From the NCBI GenBank assembly GCA_037074615.1, contig CM073563.1:11495501-11559500 (forward strand): a DNA stretch of 64,000 nucleotides, read 5' to 3'. The stretch is from Leucaena leucocephala (taxonomy: Eukaryota; Streptophyta; Magnoliopsida; Fabales; Fabaceae). This document shows, in pieces, positions 48,717-60,809 of the stretch (its first letter is position 1; each line of letters starts with the position of its first letter). The notes beneath the pieces were generated by a model. That model saw nothing but the letters and a program-made list of their open reading frames with translations. It was not told the origin of the DNA and did not search any database. The position numbers were made by a program, and so were the translations under genes.

Positions 48717-51700
48717 ATGTCGTTTATGAAAGGAGATTTGCTTTGTCGAACCAGAAAGCTTGTGAAGGGTTTGGCCCAGACCGAACCCCTATGGCTCAAA
48801 GCTATGGAACAGTACGTGCCATCTCCCTTGTTCACTATCATTCATTTTGTGTTTGTCTTTAAATGGTTCCAAGCGTTTTGTTCCTCTGTCAATTCAACAT
48901 GTTGGATTTCAGAGTCATTTTGTTTTGTTGCGTTTTGTTATTTTTGAATCATGACTTCATGAGGTGGGGGTCTGGTCGAAAATTCGCATATGAAATTTTG
49001 GTAGGTGAAGCCTGTTTTGCTTTTTGTTCTTGTATCTAGTTTTTCAGTCCAATAGAAAGGAGCATTTCTCATTTCAATTTTAATCATTGAAAACTGATCT
49101 TTTTTTTTTATACTAAAATTATCAGTGTAAGTATTACGATGTGTTTGGTACTGGGTATTTTAATAAAGGTCTGTTCTTCTGAAGATTGTGGGAATATTTC
49201 TTTTTGAACACAATAATTTCCGTCAATCTAGGGATAGTTGAGCTCGATAAGGAGTTAACTAGAACTGATGTTGCTTCGGGTCTTATCTTCTGAATTCTTT
49301 TTACTGTTCTGGTTTTTGTTTGGTTGTTTCTGTTGTAGATTGTTCCAGTGAACAATTGTACTCTGTGGTGTTTTTGTAGAATTTTCATACTTTGGTCAAG
49401 AGGATATAAGGATAGCTTTAATGTCTATGCTGGCTTGTTTTGTCTTTTTTAGAATAATGAGGAATTCTCTAATATTTCATTTTATTGTGTTTAATAGAGC
49501 ACCACCTGCAACATTTCCTCGGCCTGAAGGGAAAATTAAAACAATCACTCTTCCAGAGGATGTTTACATAAAGAAGTTTTATAAGAAATATCCGGATTCA
49601 AAATACTATGATGCCATCAAGTATGTCCTTTTTTTTCCTCTATCTTTGTTATCTTCATTTGCAATCTTTAGTATCTAATTCTTTATTTTCTGTTGTGCAG
49701 TAAGATATGCATATTGTAGTGAGTTTGGTTTTTGTGTGGTGCTCTAGCATTTTCATGAGAAATTGTTACTATTACTGATGGTCTAAAATTTAATTTAGTC
49801 TTATCCAATTTGATTCATGGTAGAACAGGAACAAAAAGATGTGATTTTCATCAATATATGTTGCTTCTGGATGTATAACTGAAATTGTATTCCTCTCGTT
49901 TGCACTATTATCTCTCTGATTCATTTTTATTTCTGTCTTTTTTCTTTCTTTGGAATAAACTTTTTGAATTTTGCAATTGTACCCATGCTATATTACATTG
50001 GCCTGTATTTTGTTGAGGATTTACATTGGTCTTTATTAACATATTACGCAAAACAAAATTCCACCGATATTACTAGATAGCATGCACAATGCATGTGTCA
50101 TGTATTTGTGTTTCTCTTGGGTCCCCAGAACTACAATTTCATGTCATAGTTGGTTTTGTTTTTGTGTTTCCTTTTTGTAGACATGTTCACATTATATAGC
50201 GATGAGCAATCTGCTCCACAAATGCTTATTATGTTACAGACCAGACACACGAGCTTTCTAAACTTCTGAACATTGGTTTTATTCCCTTAAAGCATATTTG
50301 GTCAGAATAAAATCCCTGTGTGTCCAAAGGCATTTCTAGACTATTAAGCCTATTATTCACTTCATCATGCTTATTTGAGTTACATGGCCCTTATATACAG
50401 TCAAGATGCCCAGGATAAAAGCCCCCAGTCATACTTAACTGTAATAACAACCTAACAATCTAAGTAATCCCTTCCTATCATCATTTGTATTATAACTACT
50501 ACTACCCCATTAGAAAATATCCTTGTCCTCAAGGATCTGAATATTTCCAAATTTCAAAGCTACTGTTAGGGACAAACCTCTGTTGGTCTATTCTAGGAGA
50601 AATAAAAATATTTAAGTCATTTTTAATATTAGTTAATTGGATAAGATTAGTTATTAGGAAGCTACTTTCAGTTGTTCCTTGTCTCTATCTAAATGCAGTT
50701 ACTTATCAGTTATGTGGTTGTAAGTCCTATAAGGACAAACTGTGTTATGTTTTTCAGATTATGGAATGAAATATTATTCAGATATAATTCTCTTCAAAAG
50801 AATTCAAAAGTAAAATCAAAATTTATTTTAGTTTCCTGAGGCTCCTATTCTGCAACTTGAGATTTGTCTCTTTCAAAATCTTGAAAAGTAATACAACTTG
50901 AGCCTATTGCCTGTAGCTATCCAAGGCCCCATTTTTCAGACCGTTTATTCTTTTGGATTGGAGCTACAGTGACTTAAGATGATATGTTTGACCAATAGCA
51001 CTATCTCCACTGCACCTTGCCCTTTGCTACTGATTCGAAGAAGTTCATAACACCTTTGGAACTTAGAGAATATGTGTGCTAGTTATCTTGTTGTCTTCTC
51101 CACATGTGCAGTTGCTTTGGTGTCAAATAATGGTTACTGGGTTTCAATGTGAAACATCCTAATTTTCTTACGTCTAAGGGACCAAACGGTAGCATTTGGA
51201 ACCACTTTTAAGGTCATTAAAGTCAAATTGCACAATCTGTAATTTTATTCTAGCGAGTACTGTTCACTGTGTAAATTCCAAAGAAGTGACCTGACTTTGA
51301 AAAATCATAATTAAATTTAGAAAAATTGAAATGAAGTGGTTCAAATTGTTATATAAAGCTAACTTAATTCTCTTTCAGGGAAAAATAAGTCGTTGACCAC
51401 GCCTTGACCAAGTCAACTTCGGTCAACGTTCCAATTTTACTGTTCATCCAGTGTTTTCCCCTGATTCCAGCATTTCACATTTCTCATCCCAACTTTGAAA
51501 AATCATATCTCCATGTGTAGACATCCAAATGAGACGTTCTATATATCACATCGAAGCTTGGCATGTCTACTATTTACTAGAAAAATATCATACATTTATT
51601 CAACCGTTTACTATTTTTAATTATAACTCAAAGGTCATAGCCTCTCCACGAGTTACTGTTCCCAGTGGCCAATTCCAGCAATCAATATTACATATATCAA

Positions 51701-54700
51701 TCACATATCAATCATACTAAATAATTATTAACTTTCTTCATACATCTTTATCTCCTCCATCTTGAGAAGACCTGCTGTAATTGGATTGATATGGAAGGGG
51801 TGAGATTTCTGGGGAAATCTCAGTAGCAAACGGTACTAAACAATGCGTGCATTAATGTGAATACTTGTGCTTGCTTGTGAAAGTGTTAACATTGCGTAAT
51901 ATGCATGCTTCATGTAACATATGAAATACAATTGGTTAAAGTAATCATAGGAACATAGCTTCATACATAAGCACATATGCAACACCATTCAACAAAGCCA
52001 TAGCACAACCAAGCATAACATTCAATGCATACAAGTTTATGATAAGTTTACTACCTTGCGTGTAGCCTTTCCTTAGTTCTTAACCTTTGCTCTGAGATTC
52101 CTTCTTTACATAGGTCAGAGCCTATACATAGTATAATAATATCTTTATTATTACTCTATCCAGTATAGCTCTACTTATCTCAAGTTTAACTTGAGGTAAT
52201 ACCCTTAATCTGACAATCCCCTAACTTTCTTTTTATCCATGGCTAACTTTATTAAGAGAGATATTTCTCTATTCTAACTATTAATTTCATAAGAACAATC
52301 TTCTAATTTATTAGAATAGGGACTAGAATAAATTCCTTACTTTATTCCTAAGCTTGCAAGTCCTTAAACTCCTTGTATTGCTCCTAACTTCGCCAGAACT
52401 CCTCCTTTCTTTCTCTTCCTTTCTTTCTTTCTCTCTTTCTCTTTTTCTCTCTTCTTTCTCTTACTTTCTTGCTTTGGCCATGGAGTTCCTTGAAGGGGTG
52501 GGGGTATTTATAGTTGAGTGGAGGTGGAATGATGGTCTAGATCGAATCGCGATGAATGACTCAAATTGCTTAGCTTCCTCAAGAAGCCTTGCCAGCATTA
52601 TCACTATGACATCATCATGCTTAATGACTCATCAAAATGACATCATCCATAGGACACCTCACATGCTAGGTGGTGTAATAGTGGGGCCCTTGGGACATCT
52701 CACCAGCTGACTCAGCGCTTCCAGAGAATTCTAAAGTCTTTTCCTGGAATGAACGGTTGAGATTGTGCTACGTGTTCTTAGCTTTTTCTCATTTTTTTAG
52801 ACTTATGACATGTGGCGTCTTGTGGGTCCCATGAGGACACCTTTCATGCCACCTCATGGTTCTAGATATATCTAAAGCCTTATCTGATCACTTTTCTCAG
52901 TTTTATCTTTGACCGGGTAATTTTACTTTATTGAAAAAGTACTAAACGAATATTTTAATGCCACTTGGACCCACCTCACTCTTGGGCCACGTTTTTGGAC
53001 ATTTGGGAATGTCATCTTAGCCTCTAATTAAGCTCAAGTACTCTGGTGGCTTGGTTCCTAAGAAATATCCTTTAGCAATTTACCAAAATGCCCTAAGGGA
53101 CTTTCACTATTTACAATTTAGTCCTTGAACTCTCATTATTTGTAGTTTAGTCCCTAAACATCATTTGTATACTTCTGGGACTTCTGCTTGATAGCATACC
53201 TTTTTCAGGCTACATACTAGACTTCTAGGCCTAAAAATCAGGATATGACACAATGAAAACAGCCATGGGGTGCGGACTAAATATTCTCCAACATGGCAAT
53301 GCAGCACAGACCTCTTAACTCTCTTGGTCTGAACTACTCAACCAACTTGACCAAGAAGCCCACTTTCCCTCCACTTTTGCAGATCTTTATCGAGTATTCT
53401 CAAACCAATGAAAACCAGTAGCCAAGAGATAGATTCTTGAATCTAGGTTTTCTTATTGCTTCCTGAAGAGTTTGATGCCAAATGTTTTGATTTATTCATT
53501 ATGGAGAATGATACTTATAGATACAGGTTCAAAAGTAGGATCCCTAAGTTTTCTCCTAGAATTCCTATGATCTCGGGGTATTAAAAAATAGAATAATGAT
53601 CCCATGCTTTAAGGGATTATAATCAGATAAGAAATCATAACAGATATTAGAATATTAAGCAATCAATACATATATGGAAATCCCTTATTTTTAGTTTCAA
53701 CACTCCCCCTCAAGCTAGCGAAAAGATGTCCTTCATTACCAACTTGCTTCTAAGTTCTTCAAATTGTAGCCTTGCTAAAGCTTTAGTGAAGAGGTCCCCT
53801 ACTTGATGTCTAGATGAAACATGCATTAATTCAAGGATGCCTTACTCCTCCTTTTCTTTGATAAAATGTTTGTCTATGTCCACATGTTTTGTCCTTTCAT
53901 GATGAATAGGATTTTGGACCATAGCTATAGCTGATATATTGTCACTCCTAAGTTGAATCAAAGTGTTTAATGCAAGGCCCAGTTCTTTCAGGATTCTAAC
54001 AATCCATAATCCTTCACATACACCATGAGCTATTGCTCGTAGTTCAGCTTCTACATTGCTTCTTGAGACTACAGGTTGCTTCTTGCTCCTCCATGTCACT
54101 ACATTCCCCCACAACATGGAGCAGTATCCGAAAGTGGATCTTCTGTTTGGCAGAAAGCCTGCATGATCTGCATCTGTGTAAACGACCAATTCACGTGACT
54201 TTCCTTTTTCAAAATATATCCCTCTTCCTATTGTCATCTTGAGATAGTGGAGGATTCTATAGATTGCTTGCATGTGTTGTACTATTGATTTATTTGTAAC
54301 CCGACTCACCACACCAATTGCATAGCTTATATCAGGACGAATGTGAGACAAGTACAATAGTTTTCCCACAAGTCTTTTATATTTGCCTGCATCCACAAGC
54401 ATTGATTTCGTTTCCTTCTCATCTTTTGCCATTTCTTTTCCTTCTTCATCATTTTGTTTGTCAAGTTTACAAGCAGATTCCATTGGTGTGTCTGCCGGCC
54501 TCGCTCCCAACATCCCTATTTCCTTTAGTAGGTCCAGAGTGTACTTCCTCTGGGATACAGTAATTTCATTTCTAGAACTTGCAACTTCCATCCCTAAGAA
54601 GTATCTAAGCCTTCCCAAGTCTTTCACTTGAGATTCTTTTTCTAGTGACTTCTTAAGTCTTGTTATTTTATCGTTGTCGTCCCTTGTTAGGATGATATCT

Positions 54701-57700
54701 TCAACATACACAATAAGTATGGCTGTATTGTCTTTATTGCAATTTGCAAACAATGTTGATCCGCTTGACACTGAGTGAAACCCACTCTCTTGATTGCCTT
54801 TGTAAATCTTTCAAGCCATGCTCTTGGGGATTGTTTTAGTCCATATAATGACTTGTAGAGTCTACATGCCAGCCCTAGAGAGTTATCCATATACACCTCC
54901 TCCTCTAGGTCTCCATTGAGAAAGACATTTTTCACATCTCTAGAGGCTAATCCAGATTAGCTGCTAGGGACAGGAGTATTCGGATAGTGTTTAATTTGGC
55001 CACAGGTGCAAAGGTCTCTTGATAGTCAATGCCATAAGTTTGAGAGTATCCTTTTGCGAGTTGAGCCTTGTATTTGTTTGTAGAGTGTACTTCTTAGTGA
55101 ACATCCATTTACACCCTACAGTCTTCTTTCCTGGTGGTAATTTCATGAGGTTCCAATTTTGGTTTTTAATGAGTGCTTTCAATTCTTCTACACTGACCCC
55201 TTTCCAGTTTGAGTGTTGGATGGCTGAACCAAAGGTGGTAGGAAATTTCTCCTATGCTAAGTGGGTAACAAAACTATGCATGGATGTTGACAATCTATCA
55301 TAAGAGACAAAGTTACTGATAGGATGTCTAGTACATTATCTTACCTTTTTTCTCAAGGCAACTGGCCACCCAAGATTGCCAGAACTAGGAACCGAGGTTG
55401 ACTCCTAGGACAGTTCAGTACCAAAGGGCTCTACATGATACAGATTTTCCTCCTCCGCCATTGTGTCTTCTGCTAGTTCCATATCTGCTGCTTGGGCATC
55501 TGTCTCTAGGTCATCCCGTTGTGTTGTCACAGTGAGATTTGGCCTAGTGTCAAGGCCAGGTTCAAGGTTATCTGGTGGGGGGATAGTAGGAACAAAACTG
55601 TGGCAATTTGAGGAGTAATTGATGACATGGATACTGCTGGTGTATTAGTAAGAAACTTGCATTCCTCCATGCTCTCCCCCTAAATGGGTGTTTTGGGGTA
55701 AAAAGGATAGGTGTTCAGCAAAGGTGACATTCATGGTGGTGTGGAATTTCTTTTGGGTAGGAGAGTATCATCTATATCCCTTTTTCGTAGGTGAATACCT
55801 AAGGAAAATACATTTTATGGCCTTGGAATCTAGTTTTCCACCACTGTCATTGTGAACATAAGCAATACATCTGAAGACCTTTTTAGGAAGGTGGTTTAGA
55901 AGATGAGAAGTCGGGTAGGTTTTTGAGAGTAGGTCAAAAGGGGTGGAATAGGTAAGGGTTTTTTAGGGTAGCCTATTGATTAAATGAGCAGCCGTGAGGA
56001 TGGCTTCCCCCTAATAATATTTGGGAACATTGTTTGTCAACATGATGGCATGGGTAACATCAAGGAGATGGCCATTTTCCCTTTATGCAGTGCCATTATA
56101 TCGTGGTGTGTTAATGCAACTGGTTTGGTGTATAATACCATTATGTTGAAGGCAGGTTTGAAGCTGCACATTTGTATTTCCCTCCCATTATCGCTTTTAA
56201 GGGTTTTTATAGAAGTATTATACTGAGTTTGGATCATTTTGTGAAAATTGATAAAGATTTGTGTGAAGTTGGATTTTTCTTTCATAAGGGTACCCAAGTG
56301 AATCGTGTGTGGTCATCAAAGATGGTGACAACTATCTTGCTTGTGAGAGGGTTGGTACATAGGCAGGTCCCCAAATATCACTTTGTACAAGAGAGAAATG
56401 ACGAGAGAATTCATGGAAATGAGGCTTGTAGCTATGTTTAGTACGGTTAGACAATTGGCAGATTTCACAAAAGTTAAAGGATGAAATTTTATTCATAGAC
56501 TTTGGAAAAATTCTGGACAGGTATTTGAAATTTGGGTGGCCTAACTTATTGAAATTTGGGTGGCCTAACTTATAGTGCCAAAGTAAAATTTCTTCATTTG
56601 AAAACTGAACATGTGTGTTGGCTCCACAGCCGGTCACTTGTCTTGAGGTCTGTTATGAAGAATTTCCATCCACACAGTAGAGCCCCTCTAGTAGCTTAGC
56701 CATTCCAATCGTCCTCCTCGACTCCAAGTCCTGAAATAAATACAGAGTAGCTGAGAAGTCAATATGGCATCACTTAGATAGAGTAACTTTACTAATAGAG
56801 ATCAAGTTGCACTTTAAGTCAGACGCATATAAGATATTAGTGAGTATAATGGTACGAAACAAGCAAACTTCTCCTATTCCCTGAACTTTAATATATTTCC
56901 CATCTATTACTTTTATGAGCATGAGATTATCACAAGTTTTAACAGAAGAAGATCAAAGTTATGAGACATATGATCAGTGGCTCTATAATCAACAATCTAC
57001 ATTTGATCATTATGAACCTCGGTTTGAAGTGCTAAAATAGCATTACCTATATATGCTATGTTACCTGTGGCTGTAGTCTAATTTTTTGCTTTATATTGTT
57101 GCAGTATTTTTCTGAGAACCTCGAGTTCCACACTGCTCAATTTTTCATTAGGAGCGGCATTTGAGTTAGAGATAACATCATGAGTATTCGCCTCGTTTCG
57201 ACCTTTACCCTTCAGCTGAGGTGGTTTACCATGTAGCTTCTAGCATTCATCTTTGATATGCCCTAATTTCTGACAATGATCACACCACTTTCCACTTTTC
57301 TTGCCTTTGGAGCCACTGGTTTTTGTGACGAGGGCTTCTAGATTGGTCTCATTAGTAGGCTATTGTTGTGGGGTTGGAAGATGCCGTCTGCTTTCCTCCT
57401 ACTTAGCCATAAAGAATACTTCTCTTAAAGAGGGCAAAGTCTCTCAGCTCAATCATTCTTCTAATTTCATCAAATGATGGTTGTAGACCGAGCAAGAATT
57501 TATTAATTCTTCTTTCTTCCTTAAGTTTCTCGTACAGCTGAGTATCAGTAACGCATGACCACTCAGGTGTGTCATACTCGTCCAGTTGCTGCCATATAGG
57601 AACAAGTTTGGACTAGTATTCAGTGATGGTGAAGTTCCCTTGTCGAACTCTCTCCAAGTTGGCTTCAATATCAAGGATTGCAGCACGGTTTTTAAATGCT

Positions 57701-59957
57701 GCAAACATATCTCGCGCTGCTTCCCAGACTGCTTGGCTGGATTTGTACAGTGTGAAGGTTGCACTGAGCTCTGTAGTCATTGAATTCACAAGCCACGATT
57801 GAACCATCGAGTCTTTTGCCTGCCACATGTTGTATCTTGGATATGTTACTGGTGGTTTTGTGGTAGTAGCATCCAGATATCCAAGTTTACCTTTTTCTAG
57901 TGACAAAGAGGCAAACGCCCGAGGCCCACTGTGGTGATTTGTGATGAACTGGCACCGTGTGGCACTTAGAGGCTCGCATTTGACACCAGTGACACTATGG
58001 TGTTGTGTGCCGATGGATGCAAGCCGCCCTGGCAGTCGAACTGAATCATTTCTGCTCTGATACCTTGAAGAGTTTGATGCCGGAATGTTCTGATGTATTC
58101 ATCATGGAGAATGATATATATAGATACAGGTTCAGAAGTAGGATCCCTAAGTTTCCTCCTAGAATTCCTATGATCTCGGGGTATTAAAAAACAGAATGAT
58201 GATCCCATGATTTAAGGGATTATAATCAGATAAGAAATCATAACAGATATTAGAATATTAAGCAATCAATACAGATCTAGAAATCTCTTATTTTTAGCAT
58301 GAACACTTCCATTATTGTAATCATAGGGAGGTTATTGAATTTTATGATAGGCTTCTTGGCTTGGTGATACTGGATTTTTGTATTCAACTTTCAGAATCCT
58401 TGCCTCTACTTTCTTCGGTGGCTCCTCCTAGGCTTCTTGCATTTCTTTTCAAGCACAAGTATTTCTGTCACCACTGTGCGCCTCTCTTCCCTTATGCGTG
58501 TGCACAAATGAAGCCAGCTCCAATGCCCCTTAGCATAAAATTTTCCACAATTAACTTTCTCATTCTCTTCGCAATGCTTACATAAGTACCATGGCCCTTA
58601 TATACAGGATATGCCCAGGATAACAACCTCCAGCTGCACTTGATTGTTATAACTTATAACAGCATAACAACTACTATCAACCTTCTAATGCCTTGTCATT
58701 TGTATTGTAGCTACAAAAATTTGCAATTAGATTTGTTATGGGAGTGTTTTTTGTGTACTCCAATGGTGATCTGCTCATGAAATTTGTAAGGATGTCTCTG
58801 TGATGCATAAGAGGATTGGAGAACATTGTTCCTTTTTAAAAATGTGTTTGTCTTTCACGACCTTGTTTCTGGCTCTAGGCTGATGTCTTGGCCTCCACTG
58901 GTCTATATCTCCTTCTAGTAGAAGTTTGAAAAATTAAATGATTATTAGGTATTTTTTGAGTGGATTATAGTCTCAGTTCCTCTCCAAGAAAAAGGATGGG
59001 ACATATAAGTTTGATACTTGTTTATTCTCTTTATTCAATTTTGTAGATCTGCCCTTTTCAAGGTGGACTGTGTTAATTTATGAGATTCAATCATATATCG
59101 TAAACTATATTAGTTGATAAAATATTTTTAAGGGCTCATCATTGAACTGCATGAAAAGCTATTTTGTTCGAGTCTCTGTTTCAACATTGGGACAACTCTG
59201 CTTGTATATTTTTCTTTTGTTGGCACAGGCTTCTAGTATTCTTCTACCTGTAAACAAAGCCTTTTAATCTTCAAACTAGCATATCAGTTTTGATGTTTTA
59301 TTCAAGTGCTAAGACTCCTTTAGTTGAATATTTGTTTCTAACTTTATGCTTGCCAAGAGTAAGGAAAATCTTTAAGTTTCATTCAAGTTGTAAGACTTCT
59401 TAAATGAGATATAGGCCTCGCTAAATGTTTAATTGGTAATGATGAAATTGAAAAATCAAATGCATTTATTATGTCACTCATTCATATATATATATATATA
59501 TGATTAATGTTTCAACAGGATATCTTCTTTTGATCACCCTCCATCTCGGATCTATGCTTTGAGGGTTATGGAGTTAACAAAGCAGGGGGTTACTGAGGCA
59601 CAAGCAATGGCTGTAGCTGATGTATGTTCCTATTTTGCTGAATGTAATCTCTGCAATATGTTTTTCCTCTTCTTACACCTCTAATATTCACTGGGCTTTT
59701 CTGCTTCATAGAGGGAATATCGGGCAGAGGTGGCAGCAAAGAGAAAAGCGCATGCTCGCTTGAAACAAATTGCCCGTCTTCAAGGGAAGAAACCTCCTCC
59801 AAACCCATATCCTAGTGCAGTTAAGGAGATACAAGCTGAAGAGAGGAAATATGTCCGTGATCGCTTCTTCGATCCAAAGATACGCCAGATTGTGGAGCAA
59901 CAGAAAAAGGACTATCTTGAGCATAGGGAAAGAATGGGAATGACAAACGAGTTTTGA
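48717..59957 (+). CDS. Mitochondrial ribosomal small-subunit protein mS23-like
   Basis: Four exons: 48717-48811, 49498-49620, 59519-59621 and 59712-59957. Phases close to give 188 aa. It starts MSFMKGDLLCRTRKLVKGLA, a basic N-terminus without acidic residues apart from Asp7, compatible with mitochondrial import. It continues with TFPRPEGKIKTITLPEDVY and YIKKFYKKYPDSKYYDAIK, then a long basic helical region (EYRAEVAAKRKAHARLKQIA), ending ERMGMTNEF. The pattern matches what I recall of the plant MRP-S23 (mS23) family, a structural protein of the mitoribosome small subunit. Assignment is by recollection, not search. The ATG at 48717 is the first in a clean frame. Intron 2 is 9898 bp and carries at least two retroelement insertions, yet the splice sites and reading frame are intact. 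Confidence 0.82.
51150..53250 (-). mobile_element. Solo LTR, 2.1 kb, with CAATG target duplication
   Basis: The segment starts TGAAACATCCTAATTTTC and ends AAAATCAGGATATGACA. Its ends form an imperfect inverted repeat with TG...CA termini. Perfect 5-bp duplications CAATG lie at 51145-51149 and 53251-53255. There is no second LTR and no internal coding region, so it is a solo LTR left by recombination. A TATAAATA box on the minus strand (52505-52512) followed by a GA-rich leader indicates minus orientation. LTRs of this length suggest a Ty3/gypsy origin (inference). Confidence 0.82.
52505..52512 (-). promoter_or_regulatory. TATA box of the solo LTR
   Basis: The minus strand reads ACTATAAATACCCCC, followed about 30 bases on by the start of a CCATGGCC and GAAAG-rich leader. 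This is the layout of an LTR promoter. Confidence 0.5.
53464..53702 (-). repeat. 3' LTR of copia C
   Basis: Plus-strand TGAAGAGTTTGATGCC to TTTCAACA. It shares GGATCCCTAAGTTT, CCTATGATCTCGGGGTATTA and ATAACAGATATTAGAATATT with the other LTR. Confidence 0.92.
53842..57906 (-). pseudogene. Copia C gag-pol, broken
   Basis: On the minus strand, gag lies at 57906-57613 (MWQAKDSMVQSWLVNSM; UBN2-type), then a zinc knuckle near 57290-57250 (CDHCQKLGHIKDEC). Pre-integrase is at 56637-56332 with a 24-bp in-frame duplication (KLGHPNF twice). Integrase pieces are at 56297-56037. RT is at 55182-54687 (VGCKWMFTKKY, LYGLKQSPRAWLERF). The longest open frame, 54771-53842 (309 codons), carries the catalytic box as YVED instead of YVDD, then RT C-terminus and RNase H (YTDADHAGFLPNRRSTFGYC). 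Frameshifts and stops separate the blocks, so no active polyprotein is encoded. Confidence 0.9.
58066..58305 (-). repeat. 5' LTR of copia C
   Basis: 240 bp, plus-strand TGAAGAGTTTGATGCC to AGCATGAACA. It is followed by the duplication CTTCC. Confidence 0.92.
58726..59518. other. Distal part of mS23-like intron 2
   Basis: Intron sequence with no recognised element. A short AT run lies at about 59484-59501, just before the acceptor TTTCAACAG. Confidence 0.5.
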
Positions 59958-60556
59958 AATCACACAAGGCAAGGTTACAGAACATTGAAGTCTACAGATC
60001 TTTAGCACATGAACTTTGATCAGTCAATGCTAAATAATATGTCCTTTGCTTTAACTATAGTTCGGTCATGTACCGAGTCATCAGATTACGCGGTAAGTGC
60101 AAGAAGTTCATCCTAAATTACATTCAAGCATCCTCATCACTTCCCTTTTTGATTCTTCCTGATTTTTTTTAGACTCTGTATTTTTGTCCATCAACCTATA
60201 TGCATTGTACTGCTTGTTCGTGTAGTTTCTTTCCCCAGTTTCCTAACTATAAGAATATGATAAAAGGATTTCATCTTCTACAAAGGGTGGGCAGTTTTTT
60301 GAAGCACTTGTGCACAAACTTTGGTATACATATTTTTATGGGGTTAGATGAACCTGAAACCATTAGTGGTTCATATATAAATATTCCATGTTGCTTTATT
60401 TAGCTGATTGAATTCGGTAAGTTAGAAGTTTCCTTTATGAGCAAAGCAGATTTATTGAAGACAACATTTGTTTCCATATCCTACCTGCCATAAAGTTAAG
60501 ATAGCTTTGTCGGCCATCCTTCGTTAAAATTACAATAGGGCAAAGGAACACAGTTG
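59958..60556 (+). other. 3' flank of the mS23-like gene
   Basis: No gene is seen. The first few hundred bases are probably the 3' UTR. Confidence 0.4.
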
Positions 60557-60561
60557 CTTAA

Positions 60562-60804
60562 AGGCTATTTAGTACGAAGGATTTGGAAGGGAGTAGGGTA
60601 GGAGAATTGTTCTTGAGTTAGATTTTAAAAAATTTAAGTAGGATCAAAAGTTTTTAATTAACTTTTTTTACTTTTTTTATCTTACATCGTCTCTTTCTAA
60701 AAATTTTATAACTCCATTTCTCCATTTTTTTTTTAAATTCAACACAAAATTTTCTCTTCGGTTCCCTCCCTTCCAATACCTCGTAGTCTCATATCAAATA
60801 GCCA
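60562..60804. mobile_element. 243-bp MITE with CTTAA flanks
   Basis: Flanking copies of CTTAA lie at 60557-60561 and 60805-60809. The ends are inverted: GGCTATTTAGTACGA...GGAAGGGAG on the left, GGCTATTTGATATGA...GGAAGGGAG as the inverse of the right. A TIR element with TTA/TAA-type flanks resembles Tourist (PIF/Harbinger) MITEs, but the superfamily is uncertain. Confidence 0.72.
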
Positions 60805-60809
60805 CTTAA

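Larger units (their letters stand above)
53464..58305 (-). mobile_element. Ty1/copia retrotransposon C, minus strand, full length
   Basis: 4842 bp between perfect duplications CTTCC at 53459-53463 and 58306-58310. LTRs are 53464-53702 (3' LTR for this orientation, 239 bp) and 58066-58305 (5' LTR, 240 bp). The primer site complement TGCTCTGATACC lies at 58053-58064. The polypurine tract (plus-strand CTCCCCCTCAAGC) begins at 53703. The LTRs are clearly similar, with scattered substitutions. Coding is in copia order on the minus strand and broken. Confidence 0.93.
50270..58725 (-). mobile_element. Old decayed LTR element hosting later insertions (mS23-like intron 2)
   Basis: Segments at about 50375-50506 and 58588-58718 are related LTR-like copies. 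They share CATGGCCCTTATATACAG, ATGCCCAGGATAA, a CCAG...ACTTxAxTGT block and TCATTTGTATT. Next to the left copy, the minus strand reads CTTGAGGACAAGGATATTTT and then AATGGGGTAGTAG, the usual gypsy-type tail and polypurine tract, so the element is minus-oriented. The internal part (about 1 kb after removing later insertions) has no recognised ORF. Outer boundaries and target duplication are unresolved. Confidence 0.45.

Noticed and set aside
48479..48841. 120-codon minus-strand ORF
   Set aside because: It is antisense to the first exon and leader of the mS23-like gene, whose frame is supported by splicing.
50565..50800. TGTTAGGG...ATAATTCTCTTC segment as another solo LTR
   Set aside because: It has LTR-like composition, but I could find no target duplication or partner LTR.
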